Below, piece after piece: positions 37,401 through 44,180 of a stretch of DNA of 45,684 bases. Within the stretch, counting starts at the first letter, position 1. Every line of letters begins with the position of its first letter. Source of the DNA: Bacteroidaceae bacterium (GTDB taxonomy: Bacteria > Bacteroidota > Bacteroidia > Bacteroidales > Bacteroidaceae); contig JAEEZX010000001.1 in assembly GCA_016292045.1 (NCBI GenBank), forward strand, positions 1 through 45,684, in the 5' to 3' direction. Below the pieces are notes generated by a model, which saw nothing but the letters and a program-made list of their open reading frames with translations, was not told the DNA's origin and did not search any database. Made by a program: the position numbers and the translations under genes.

Positions 37401-40400
37401 TCCTACTGTAAGAAATAAATCCGGTAAATTCCTTAACATCCAAACCAATAATGTGAGCAAGTTTACCGCAGCGATGAAGCCTTACGTGAAGAACAGCGAG
37501 GGAGACTTGTATGATTTGACAAATATGGAGTCTGCTGCCTATATGGCTCTACCTAAGGACACTACCGTCTACGCTCTGCCAAGCACTACGGACGCAACAA
37601 AATATCTGACATTGCAGTGTGGAGCGATACCGACAAAAATTGCCGGTGAGAATGTACACGTTACGTTTGAAGTTCCATATAAAGAAGGAGTAAAACCTGT
37701 CGTGATTGTTAGTGCTGTTAAGGCTTCCAGCATAGCCTATGGTATGTTACCACGCGTGGAGAATATCACAAACACAGGTTTTGACGTACGTATAGAACGT
37801 CCTGAATATTACAGTTCAAAGGCATTCACAGCGGTACAGGTATATTACTTTGCGATGGAACCAGGAGACGCTTCTCTAGGTGGTGGATTGCTCATTTCCG
37901 CACAGAGATATGAGGATGCTCTCATACCGTCAATACTCTCTGGAGAGACTATCTATCTCGACACTCCTCTGTTGAATCCCTATATAATACTGGGAGCCCA
38001 GTCCGTCAAACACGATGCTCTGCGTGAAGTGTTTATTGGAAGAACAGAGACAAGTGTTACATCTGATGGTTTGCTTCTCACCACAGCAATTACCCCATAT
38101 GCATATCTGGATGAAACAGCAACGACATCCGGTACAGCATACATTCCGTCGGAAGATCTCGGACTTATTGCTGTAGCCGTAGACCCCAATGGTAATCCAG
38201 AGGATGAACCAACTATCACAGGCATACGCGATGTGATATCCGGCGGCAATTCACAGGATGCTTCGTTTGACGCATGGGCTGAGGATAATATCATTCGCAG
38301 CAATAATACAAATGTGCGTGTCTACACCGCAGCCGGTCTTGAGGTTCAGCTCAACAAGCCTCTTCCCCAGGGTCTTTACATCGTATCTGACGGTAAGACA
38401 AGTAAGAAAATTAATATTAGATAAACCATGAAAAAATCGTTAACCGTTATAGCATTATTAGTAAGTCTTGGTATTAATGCCACGATTACTAACGTTACGT
38501 CCAAATATCTCGTTAATCCTGACTTTGCTGCCCGATATGCAGGATGGTATAATCAGGCCGGCACTAAAGGTGTCACAGGCGGCTTCGTGCATCAGACCAA
38601 TGACCTTTTTGAAGGGAAACACGATGAAGTGTATATGGAAAAATGGGTAGTACAGGGGTCTAGGATTGAAAACTGCGATATGTACCAACATCTTAAGAAT
38701 CTTCCTGCCGGTACGTATACTCTTGTGTGTGCGGCATTCTGTGGAAAGGGTTCCGGAGGCAGTTATACCCCCTCCTCCGGAGGTTACCTCTATGCACAGG
38801 ATCAGCAGACAGCTATCAACGGACCTATAGGAGACTATTCCGTAGTATTCTCAGTAGGTGATGACGGAAAAGCAACTATTGGTATAAAGTCGCAAAACGC
38901 TGCTTGCAACTGGATGGCATTCGACAACTTCCGCCTGTATTATAATACGGAAGGTTCTGCCGATTCGCTCGCAGCTCGTCAAGCTATCGTAGATGCCGAA
39001 CGTTTATCACGACAGACTATTCATAATGCAGCACGTTCCGCGGCTAAAGTGACGACATATCCGTATGTCGGAGCCGGTGTTACTGCAGCATTCATGCGTG
39101 CCACATTTACAGCAAACGGAACTACGGCCAAGGAACGTGGCGTATGCTGGAGCAAGGTAAGTAAAGAACCTACGATTCTTGACGACTGCACCACAGAGTA
39201 TTTCTCAAACAAAGGATATCTCTTCCGCATTGAAGGACTAACCCACTCTACTGGATACTGGGCTCGTCCCTATGTTATAACAAACGACAACCGGGTGGCA
39301 TATGGTGAGGTTATTAAGTTCTATACTGAGCGTAAGGGTAACACCACTTATGAATACAACTATTATGCTCATGTAGAAAATCCCGACCAGATATCTTGGG
39401 ACTACAACATTAATTCCGGTATGGCAGAAACTGTGTGGATGTACAACCAATTGTCATATATTCCCAATATACATCTTAATGTACACTATGCACGCGGAGC
39501 AGGTGCTGGTGGCGGCACAGCAGAGTGCTCCTACGGGGGATGGATGAACGTCTCTCAAAACGTAGCATACCAGCAGACTGGTACAATGCTTCACGAGACG
39601 AACCACGGTGTGGGTGTCGGCACTACCGGTGAATGGTACAACAACAGCAATCTGCGAGAGAATACCAGCAGCGGTAAGTGGCTCGGTCCCCGTGCAACGA
39701 AGATGGTGAGACTTCTTGAGAACAACGACTACGCATTCATGCAAGGCGATGGTACACACATGTGGGCCGGTACGTCATCTGGTAACCTTACATATGGATA
39801 TGGTATCAACGGTGCCCACGAGGACTCCTACAGCCCTTCCAACCAACTTTTGTATTTCGGTAATATCCTCATCACACATGCCTTACACCAAGACGGTCTC
39901 GTGGCACCAGGTGCTGACGGAATAGTCGCATCATATACATTCACACAGGATGATGATGAGATATACTACATTAAAGCTGAGGACAGCAGATACGGTTTTG
40001 GAGATCGCTATGTCGGAGTTAAAGTTACAGTAAGTCCATCAACAGGCAGAACCACAAAGAAATTCGGCAATATAATTACCACGTTTAATGATATTAAAGA
40101 TAATTCATATTATCAATGGAAGATTACATATAATCCACTTACAGCGATGTATTCTTTCTATAATGTGGGATCTGGAGCCTATCTCAAAAACACAAATGCT
40201 ACCGTCAATATATCAGGCACTTCAATCACTACTGACCATCAGTTTATGTTGTTGCCCGGTCGCAATGATATAAGTGTTGGAGATTTCAAGGCCCACGGAT
40301 ATTGGATGGTGCGAGGCAGCGCTTATAATTCGAATGCTGTGAAAACCGCAGCTTCCACATCCTCTGAAGTCGTTAATATCACGGCCAGCACATTTGATCC

Positions 40401-41275
40401 GAACAATGAAACCGGTGCCAACCAGCGTTTCCTTTTGCTCACCAGTTCTGAAGCTGTTAAGGCAGAGTCTGCTGCACGCGAACTGAAGATGACCCGTCTC
40501 AATGAGATTATTGCCGGTTGTGAACCTCTGTTTGATGTACCTGTGACAGAATACGTTCCGGGATCCATAAGTGATTTTGCAACAACGCTATCTACCATTA
40601 AGAACGAGAAATCCGGTTACACCACTTCGGCAGAGGTTACAAATGCCATAAACACTCTTCTCGCTGCTGTAGATACATATTTCACCAACTGCCGTCCGTC
40701 GGACAACGACAAGCCCGCAGACCTGAGTTTCATGTGGCAGAATATGTCACTTGCTTCCGGCACAGAATATTGGACGACTTCCGCAAAGCCCGTATATGGT
40801 GACGGATGCTACGAATTCTATGAGAAGTCATTTGATATGTATCAGGTTTCCGAGAGCAGAGTTCCGGCCGGCAGCTATCGTTTCGTGGTGAAGTCATTCC
40901 AGCGTCCCGGTTCGTATAATGATGTATATACTGATTATATTGTCAACAATATAGATAAGGTAAACGGTAAGATTTACATCACCTCCGCTTCGACTAAGAC
41001 CGCGAAAAGTATGGCTAACATCTGGCGCGACTATGCAACAAGAAGCCTGGGGTCTGGAAGCGTTGCAGTGAATGGGAAATACATACCTAACACCAGATCG
41101 TCCGCAACAGCATGGTTTAACAACGGTTACTACAACGATTCCATCTTTGCCTCCACTGAAACCGTCCACTCTACCCTGCGTGTTGGACTTTCCGGCACCA
41201 GCGGTTCTTCCTACTGGGTAGCATTCAAAGGCGGTTTCAGAGTACTCTTCTACGGCGACTTCGATGAACACGGCG
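33293..41275 (+). repeat. Tandem duplication, period about 3.99 kb
   Basis: Unit 1 runs from the tail of the glycanase (33293) through the first large protease-like gene to about 37281; unit 2 repeats tail (37282-38424) and protease (38428-41275). Equivalent points lie 3989 bases apart at the tail start, 3992 at the stop codons and 3993 at the ATGs and through the first 500 codons. Most of it has diverged clearly, but 34894-35018 is identical to 38887-39011, and 35206-35345 differs from 39199-39338 by one base. Confidence 0.85.
34435..38424 (+). CDS. Large secreted HExxH protein with carbohydrate-binding-like modules and T9SS tail, 1329 aa
   Basis: I do not know a named family for the centre. 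Signal peptide 1-18; residues 19-175 form a jelly-roll-like binding module (NPDFAARYAGW ... GTYTLVCAAF ... DNFRLYY); 205-300 is fibronectin-III-like (GLTHSTGYWARPYV). The centre (about 305-490) has GTMLHETNHGVGVG with His389, Glu390, His393, a zinc-peptidase motif with the Gly spacing of metzincins but Gln where the third His would be; another conserved His lies in GDGVHMW (444). Then a lectin/RICIN-like region, a short helical FIVAR-like part (about 670-755), a second binding module (to about 945) and the glycanase-type tail with sorting signal. The tail seems to have been gained by fusion in the tandem duplication. Confidence 0.65.
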   Translation: MKKTLLVVTLFSCLAVQAAITDVTSKYLTNPDFAARYAGWFNQAGTKGVTGGFVHQTNDVFVKKHAEVYMEKNVSVGSKIPNCDMYQHLKGLPSGTYTLVCAAFCGNGSGGNYTPSSGGYLYAQDQQTAINGPAGDYSVVFSVGDDGKATVGIKSQNAACNWMAFDNFRLYYNTEGSADSLAARQAIVDAERLSRQAIQDAARSAAKVTTYPYVGAGVTIALMRATFTANGTSAKEYGVCWSKDSKEPTIMDDCTTEYFSNKGYLFRIEGLTHSTGYWARPYVITNDNRVAYGEVIKFYTERKGNTTYEYNYYAQVEDPSQISWDYNINSGMAETVWMYNQLAYISGLHLNVHYARGAGAGGGTAECSYGGWMNVSQNWAYQQTGTMLHETNHGVGVGQTNEWYNNSNLRENTGSGKWLGPRTTKMVRLLENNEEAFLTGDGVHMWASTTSGSLTYGYGINGAQEDSYSPSNHLLYFGNILVTHALHQDGMPATWSSGITAAYTFTQDDNEIYYIKAENGKYGLNDRFVGVSVSGATSKFGNVLSNFSEIAEDPNYQWKITYDPTRGMYAFQNKGTGEYLYSSSSTVKLSGTTPATNNYFMLLPARKDVSSGDFTATGYWVVRGNTYDSYAVKTVASTAEVATLSGSTFDPNNETGTSQRFLLLTSSEAQKAQEAARNMKMARLEEILSGCDAIVDVPVEENVAGAITDFETIIAKVKKEKDSYETAADVTAAVSMLLSAVNTYLTNCQLTDPSQPADLSFMWQNMSLASGTDYWTASVTPVFNYGCYEFYEKTFDFYQVSEYKMPIGNYRLIGQAFQRPGSYTAVYNDYIKNGTDNVNAKLYITSSAKTTNNKVSNIWRDCTTSSLGDGSVSVGGKYIPNTMESAAAWFNNGLYNDTLFHKATDNSTMRLGLSGTTGTSYWFMFKGGFRVLYYGSFEEDEIIDGTEDQNGKIGCLRYGKLHLSGTDAHTTNFTKSFEPRKTPNLVLSAPTVRNKSGKFLNIQTNNVSKFTAAMKPYVKNSEGDLYDLTNMESAAYMALPKDTTVYALPSTTDATKYLTLQCGAIPTKIAGENVHVTFEVPYKEGVKPVVIVSAVKASSIAYGMLPRVENITNTGFDVRIERPEYYSSKAFTAVQVYYFAMEPGDASLGGGLLISAQRYEDALIPSILSGETIYLDTPLLNPYIILGAQSVKHDALREVFIGRTETSVTSDGLLLTTAITPYAYLDETATTSGTAYIPSEDLGLIAVAVDPNGNPEDEPTITGIRDVISGGNSQDASFDAWAEDNIIRSNNTNVRVYTAAGLEVQLNKPLPQGLYIVSDGKTSKKINIR

Positions 41276-41415
41276 GTACAGGCATTGACACTTTGCAAGC
41301 TACCGGCACAGACAACAATGATGAAAAGTCTGACGGCAAGTTCTTTGAAAACGGACGTATCGTCATTCGCAAGAACGGTCAGAAGTACACTACCGACGGT
41401 ATGATTCTGAGGTAG
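38428..41415 (+). CDS. Paralogue of the preceding HExxH protein, short form, 995 aa
   Basis: Same module order as the 1329-residue neighbour with no insertion or deletion over the first 500 residues: signal peptide, binding module, fibronectin-III-like module, HETNHGVGVG centre (His389, Glu390, His393; Thr at the third-ligand position; His444 in GDGTHMW), lectin-like part, helical part, second binding module. It lacks the 380-residue tail. Instead a linker (GTGIDTLQATG) leads to a short C-terminal end, FENGRIVIRKNGQKY, typical of T9SS cargo in Prevotella. This is probably the original form of the gene. A strong hairpin follows at 41438. Enzyme activity is inferred from the HExxH motif only. 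Confidence 0.65.
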   Translation: MKKSLTVIALLVSLGINATITNVTSKYLVNPDFAARYAGWYNQAGTKGVTGGFVHQTNDLFEGKHDEVYMEKWVVQGSRIENCDMYQHLKNLPAGTYTLVCAAFCGKGSGGSYTPSSGGYLYAQDQQTAINGPIGDYSVVFSVGDDGKATIGIKSQNAACNWMAFDNFRLYYNTEGSADSLAARQAIVDAERLSRQTIHNAARSAAKVTTYPYVGAGVTAAFMRATFTANGTTAKERGVCWSKVSKEPTILDDCTTEYFSNKGYLFRIEGLTHSTGYWARPYVITNDNRVAYGEVIKFYTERKGNTTYEYNYYAHVENPDQISWDYNINSGMAETVWMYNQLSYIPNIHLNVHYARGAGAGGGTAECSYGGWMNVSQNVAYQQTGTMLHETNHGVGVGTTGEWYNNSNLRENTSSGKWLGPRATKMVRLLENNDYAFMQGDGTHMWAGTSSGNLTYGYGINGAHEDSYSPSNQLLYFGNILITHALHQDGLVAPGADGIVASYTFTQDDDEIYYIKAEDSRYGFGDRYVGVKVTVSPSTGRTTKKFGNIITTFNDIKDNSYYQWKITYNPLTAMYSFYNVGSGAYLKNTNATVNISGTSITTDHQFMLLPGRNDISVGDFKAHGYWMVRGSAYNSNAVKTAASTSSEVVNITASTFDPNNETGANQRFLLLTSSEAVKAESAARELKMTRLNEIIAGCEPLFDVPVTEYVPGSISDFATTLSTIKNEKSGYTTSAEVTNAINTLLAAVDTYFTNCRPSDNDKPADLSFMWQNMSLASGTEYWTTSAKPVYGDGCYEFYEKSFDMYQVSESRVPAGSYRFVVKSFQRPGSYNDVYTDYIVNNIDKVNGKIYITSASTKTAKSMANIWRDYATRSLGSGSVAVNGKYIPNTRSSATAWFNNGYYNDSIFASTETVHSTLRVGLSGTSGSSYWVAFKGGFRVLFYGDFDEHGGTGIDTLQATGTDNNDEKSDGKFFENGRIVIRKNGQKYTTDGMILR

Positions 41416-41437
41416 TGCCTCAGAGCTGTATAAACAA

Positions 41438-41474
41438 AATAAGTGGTCAGCCCTTAATGAGTTGACCACTTATT
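41438..41474. terminator. Bidirectional terminator
   Basis: AATAAGTGGTCA and its exact inverse TGACCACTTATT form a 12-pair stem with a 13-base loop, AT-rich on both flanks, between the convergent ends of the secreted locus and the acidic-tail gene. Confidence 0.85.
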
Positions 41475-41497
41475 ATTTTATCTCTAAAAAGATTTCT

Positions 41498-42394
41498 TTA
41501 GCCTTCTATTGAAAAACCGTCAAGATTCTCCTCTTCGTCAAGACCATCGGCTTCTTCTGTGTATTGGCTATAATACGTACCGTCGAGATCATCTTTTGTA
41601 AGATTATCGTCATCCAGTTCGTAATCATCATCGCTGTCGTCATCGCGATCCATCATAGCCAACTCCTCATCTGTGAGATCCTCGTCGTCGAGTTCCTCAA
41701 CGTCTGACAGGATATCGTCGTCCTCATCATCAATCGAACCGGGTTTGCGCTTATGCTTGCCGTTTGTATGACGTCTGATTTTGTTGCCGTCTTCGTCGTA
41801 GTCGTCTTCATTAATCATACGAAGCTTGACGGCGGGATCCTTCTTCTTGCAGAAAATAGCTTCCGTCCACGTGCCTTTTTCAATTTCAAGCACCTCATAG
41901 CCCTGAGCCACTTTCTTCTCCAGCGTGCCGCCTTCCTTGTGCAGACGCGATGTCGGCAACTGGGTGTTTGAGACATCGAATGCAGAAGCGATGATATCCC
42001 TTATGTGCAGAGGCACAGCCTCCCATCCTCCTCCGAAATTGCGGTCGATAAGTTCCAACACACCGGAAGCCGTCATATGTCTGATATTCTCATACGTCAG
42101 TTCCGTGAGTCGCGTAATTGTCTTCTTGCGGATTGCCACATGACCCTTAGAGGCTTTGGTGTGTGAGAACACTGCCCACTCGCCGTTCTGGTACTTGTCA
42201 GCTTCACGCTTATCCTCCGGATTGAAATGCACCACCTCGAAGGCTATGCGCATTGTATTGAGCAACTTATCCTCTGCCTGAGGAAAAATCGGATTATCCT
42301 TCTCTTCATCCCAGAGTTTAGGAATCTCATTCTGATCCACGTTCCACACATTGGTGGAGTCGAGATCCATTATGCTTTCTAAAACTTTACTCAT
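41498..42394 (-). CDS. Conserved hypothetical protein with highly acidic C-terminal tail, 298 aa
   Basis: No named family recognised. Residues 1-205 look globular and soluble, with WAVFSHTKASKGHVAIRKKT and LHIRDIIASAFDV. After a basic hinge (IRRHTNGKHKRKPG) the last 80 residues are mostly Asp and Glu (DDEDDDILSDVEELDDEDL and on), which suggests a flexible tail that binds basic partners such as ribosomal or DNA-binding proteins. No signal peptide. A promoter box stands at 42448-42455 and it is a single-gene unit. Confidence 0.7.
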   Translation of the reverse strand: MSKVLESIMDLDSTNVWNVDQNEIPKLWDEEKDNPIFPQAEDKLLNTMRIAFEVVHFNPEDKREADKYQNGEWAVFSHTKASKGHVAIRKKTITRLTELTYENIRHMTASGVLELIDRNFGGGWEAVPLHIRDIIASAFDVSNTQLPTSRLHKEGGTLEKKVAQGYEVLEIEKGTWTEAIFCKKKDPAVKLRMINEDDYDEDGNKIRRHTNGKHKRKPGSIDDEDDDILSDVEELDDEDLTDEELAMMDRDDDSDDDYELDDDNLTKDDLDGTYYSQYTEEADGLDEEENLDGFSIEG

Positions 42395-42447
42395 ATCTGG
42401 TTAATTACATTACCTCTTCTGCGAGGCCATTCTGCGAATTTTGCGTG

Positions 42448-42455
42448 CAAAATTA
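42448..42455 (-). promoter_or_regulatory. -7 box for the acidic-tail gene
   Basis: TAATTTTG on the minus strand, 54 bases before the ATG at 42394. Confidence 0.5.
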
Positions 42456-42769
42456 ATGATTTCTCACGACTTTACGCTCTTTTTGCACGTTTTTCTTGCA
42501 GAATATATTTGTTTTTTAAAATAATCAAGCCCTGGACTTGTGTGAACTTATCACAGCAGGAGTATAAATGTTCTTATATCGACCTCCAATCTATCCATAT
42601 TATAGCCATAATGTTCCTCCAATGCTCCTCCTACACTCTGACGTGTACTTGTTGCATCGAAGTTATTCACTGGATAGACAGGAGTTCATCTTTTGTTGTG
42701 CATGAGACAGGATGCAGAGAAGGACAGCAAGCTCAATCGCAGAATGCAAATTCTGCAAACATAATGTTC
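42456..42769. other. Intergenic region with a weak PqqD-like open fragment
   Basis: No complete gene seen. On the minus strand 42685-42551 is open for 44 codons without a start and reads VGGALEEHYGYNMDRLEVDI before its stop. This is loosely like the C-terminal helices of PqqD-type peptide carriers (a run ending in a Tyr-x-Asp-like step and an alternating acidic helix). It may be a gene relic, but the resemblance is slight. Confidence 0.25.
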
Positions 42770-43216
42770 TTAAAGCTTCATTTCCATCTTAACATGCGGA
42801 ATGCCAGCCTCGTCAAATGGTTCAGAGCAAACCTTATAGCCACATTTTTCGTAGAAACCAATCACCCTGACCTGTCCTTCCAGACGCAGACAGGAAGCAC
42901 CCTGTCTTTTTGCGGCTTCTGCTGTAGCATCCATTATCATCTTTCCTACACCCTTCCCACGAGAGGTTGCAATAACCCTTCCCACATGCCACACACCTTT
43001 CTCCTCCTCGGGAAACAGACGGGTACATGCTGCAATACTCTCATCATCGTTCTTAATGAATATATGTATGGATGAACAGTCTGTGCCGTCTGGGTCAAGA
43101 TAATGACATCCTTGTTCCATCACAAAAACCTCGAAGCGCAGTTTCAGCAGTTCATATACCTCTTTGTTGGTAAGTTCCTGAAAGGATTTTATTATAATCT
43201 TATTATCTTTTTCCAT
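42770..43216 (-). CDS. GNAT acetyltransferase, ElaA type, 148 aa
   Basis: GCN5-related N-acetyltransferase. The ElaA-like opening is LLKLRFEVFVMEQGCHYLDPDG; the acetyl-CoA loop is GRVIATSRGKGVGKMIMD; the end FYEKCGYKVCSEPFDEAGIPHVKM matches the family. Substrate is unknown. The -7 box at 43224-43231 ends only seven bases before the ATG, so the message may be leaderless. Length is normal. Confidence 0.9.
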   Translation of the reverse strand: MEKDNKIIIKSFQELTNKEVYELLKLRFEVFVMEQGCHYLDPDGTDCSSIHIFIKNDDESIAACTRLFPEEEKGVWHVGRVIATSRGKGVGKMIMDATAEAAKRQGASCLRLEGQVRVIGFYEKCGYKVCSEPFDEAGIPHVKMEMKL

Positions 43217-43223
43217 TTGAATG

Positions 43224-43231
43224 CAAAATTA
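43224..43231 (-). promoter_or_regulatory. -7 box very close to the acetyltransferase start
   Basis: TAATTTTG on the minus strand with only CATTCAA between it and the ATG at 43216. Confidence 0.5.
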
Positions 43232-43275
43232 CAAAAAAAAATGTAAAATAGCGTATATTATACAACTTTTTTTGT

Positions 43276-44109
43276 TTAACAGCCCTTTAAAAAACCGCAA
43301 TTGAAGGACTGTAGCTGCTCTCCCATCACATTCTTCATTACTCCGAATACGTGCTCTCCTGTACAATGACCGGTGTAGAAACGGGTGTCCGGATACCTGG
43401 CTTTCAGCCGACGGGCCAAGGCCGTCAATTCCTCATCAGACTCATATCCGTCAAGCAAATGAAAACCGCCAACAACGTCCCTCACAGGCCACGGACAGGC
43501 TGACAGAATATTTTCCAGTCCGCTATGAGCGCAACCAGTAAACAGGAGTCCGCCTGCGTATAGAGCCAGTTCGTGACGGAAGTCATCGGGAACAAGACTG
43601 CCATCACCTGCTTCTACGAAAAGGTTTTGGTTGCCTTGGGGCCTTGGAAATGTTTGTGGGATGCGGGATATGATATGAATGCCATCGCATATCTCACAGT
43701 TTTCGCCTACCGTGAGCAGTCGTTCTTCGGGGAGCTCAGGCCAAACTGTCATTATGCTATGCAGATGTCCCCGTTTTGAGAAGAATCTTCCGCTTAGGGC
43801 TTCAGGTGAGACAACAATCTTGGCTTTATCGTTGACAGACATGAAATGCACCAAACCTCCGGCATGATCGCTGTGCCCATGAGAAATAAAAACACAGTCA
43901 ACGCTGCTGAGGTCTATACTCAGCTTCTCTGCATTACGGATGAGCATATCGCTGGCACCCGTATCAAGCAAGACACGGTGATGTTCCGTCTCCAAAAGTA
44001 TCGACTGCCCGTGCTCGGTTTCAAGCACGGGATTGTCTGTGCGATTATCAACCAGTACTGTCCACTTCATATGATACTTTTGCATTCGGGGCGACAAGTC
44101 GTACTTCAT
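43276..44109 (-). CDS. Metallo-beta-lactamase-fold hydrolase, 277 aa, leader probably lost
   Basis: MBL-fold metal hydrolase: VLLDTGASDM, the HxHxDH motif in FISHGHSDHAGG, and later GCAHSGLEN and YTGHCTGEHVF supply the remaining ligands. It resembles the group related to dihydropteroate-precursor (MptA/ribofuranosylaminobenzene phosphate) synthase-like MBL proteins. Start is uncertain. ATG at 44109 (MKYDLSPRMQKYH) overlaps the stop of a 24-residue hydrophobic frame; ATG at 44070 (MKWTVLVDNR) would give a compact 264-residue enzyme; the frame is open further up to 44304 but that part lies in the upstream gene. See the remnant at 44106-44180. Confidence 0.78.
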   Translation of the reverse strand: MKYDLSPRMQKYHMKWTVLVDNRTDNPVLETEHGQSILLETEHHRVLLDTGASDMLIRNAEKLSIDLSSVDCVFISHGHSDHAGGLVHFMSVNDKAKIVVSPEALSGRFFSKRGHLHSIMTVWPELPEERLLTVGENCEICDGIHIISRIPQTFPRPQGNQNLFVEAGDGSLVPDDFRHELALYAGGLLFTGCAHSGLENILSACPWPVRDVVGGFHLLDGYESDEELTALARRLKARYPDTRFYTGHCTGEHVFGVMKNVMGEQLQSFNCGFLKGC

Positions 44110-44180
44110 AAAAAAACGAATGCCGCTCCGAGTATGGTTCCCAAAAGGGAAATGATTAAGACGACAACTAAGCGCTTTAT
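44106..44180 (-). pseudogene. Out-of-frame hydrophobic leader of the MBL protein
   Basis: Read from ATA at 44178-44180 the frame gives [14 protein letters not shown] and ten more mostly hydrophobic residues, the pattern of a signal peptide or membrane anchor, then TGA. It runs into the MBL frame across a run of seven T. One more T, or two fewer, would join the leader to MKYDLSPRM. The ATA sits where an ATG would give a GCATGA overlap with the stop of the upstream gene, so a single G-to-A change would explain a lost start while leaving the upstream stop as TAA. Confidence 0.55.

Noticed and set aside
42509..43075. 188-codon plus-strand frame across the gap and the acetyltransferase
   Set aside because: It runs antisense through a clear GNAT gene and has a composition unlike the real genes.
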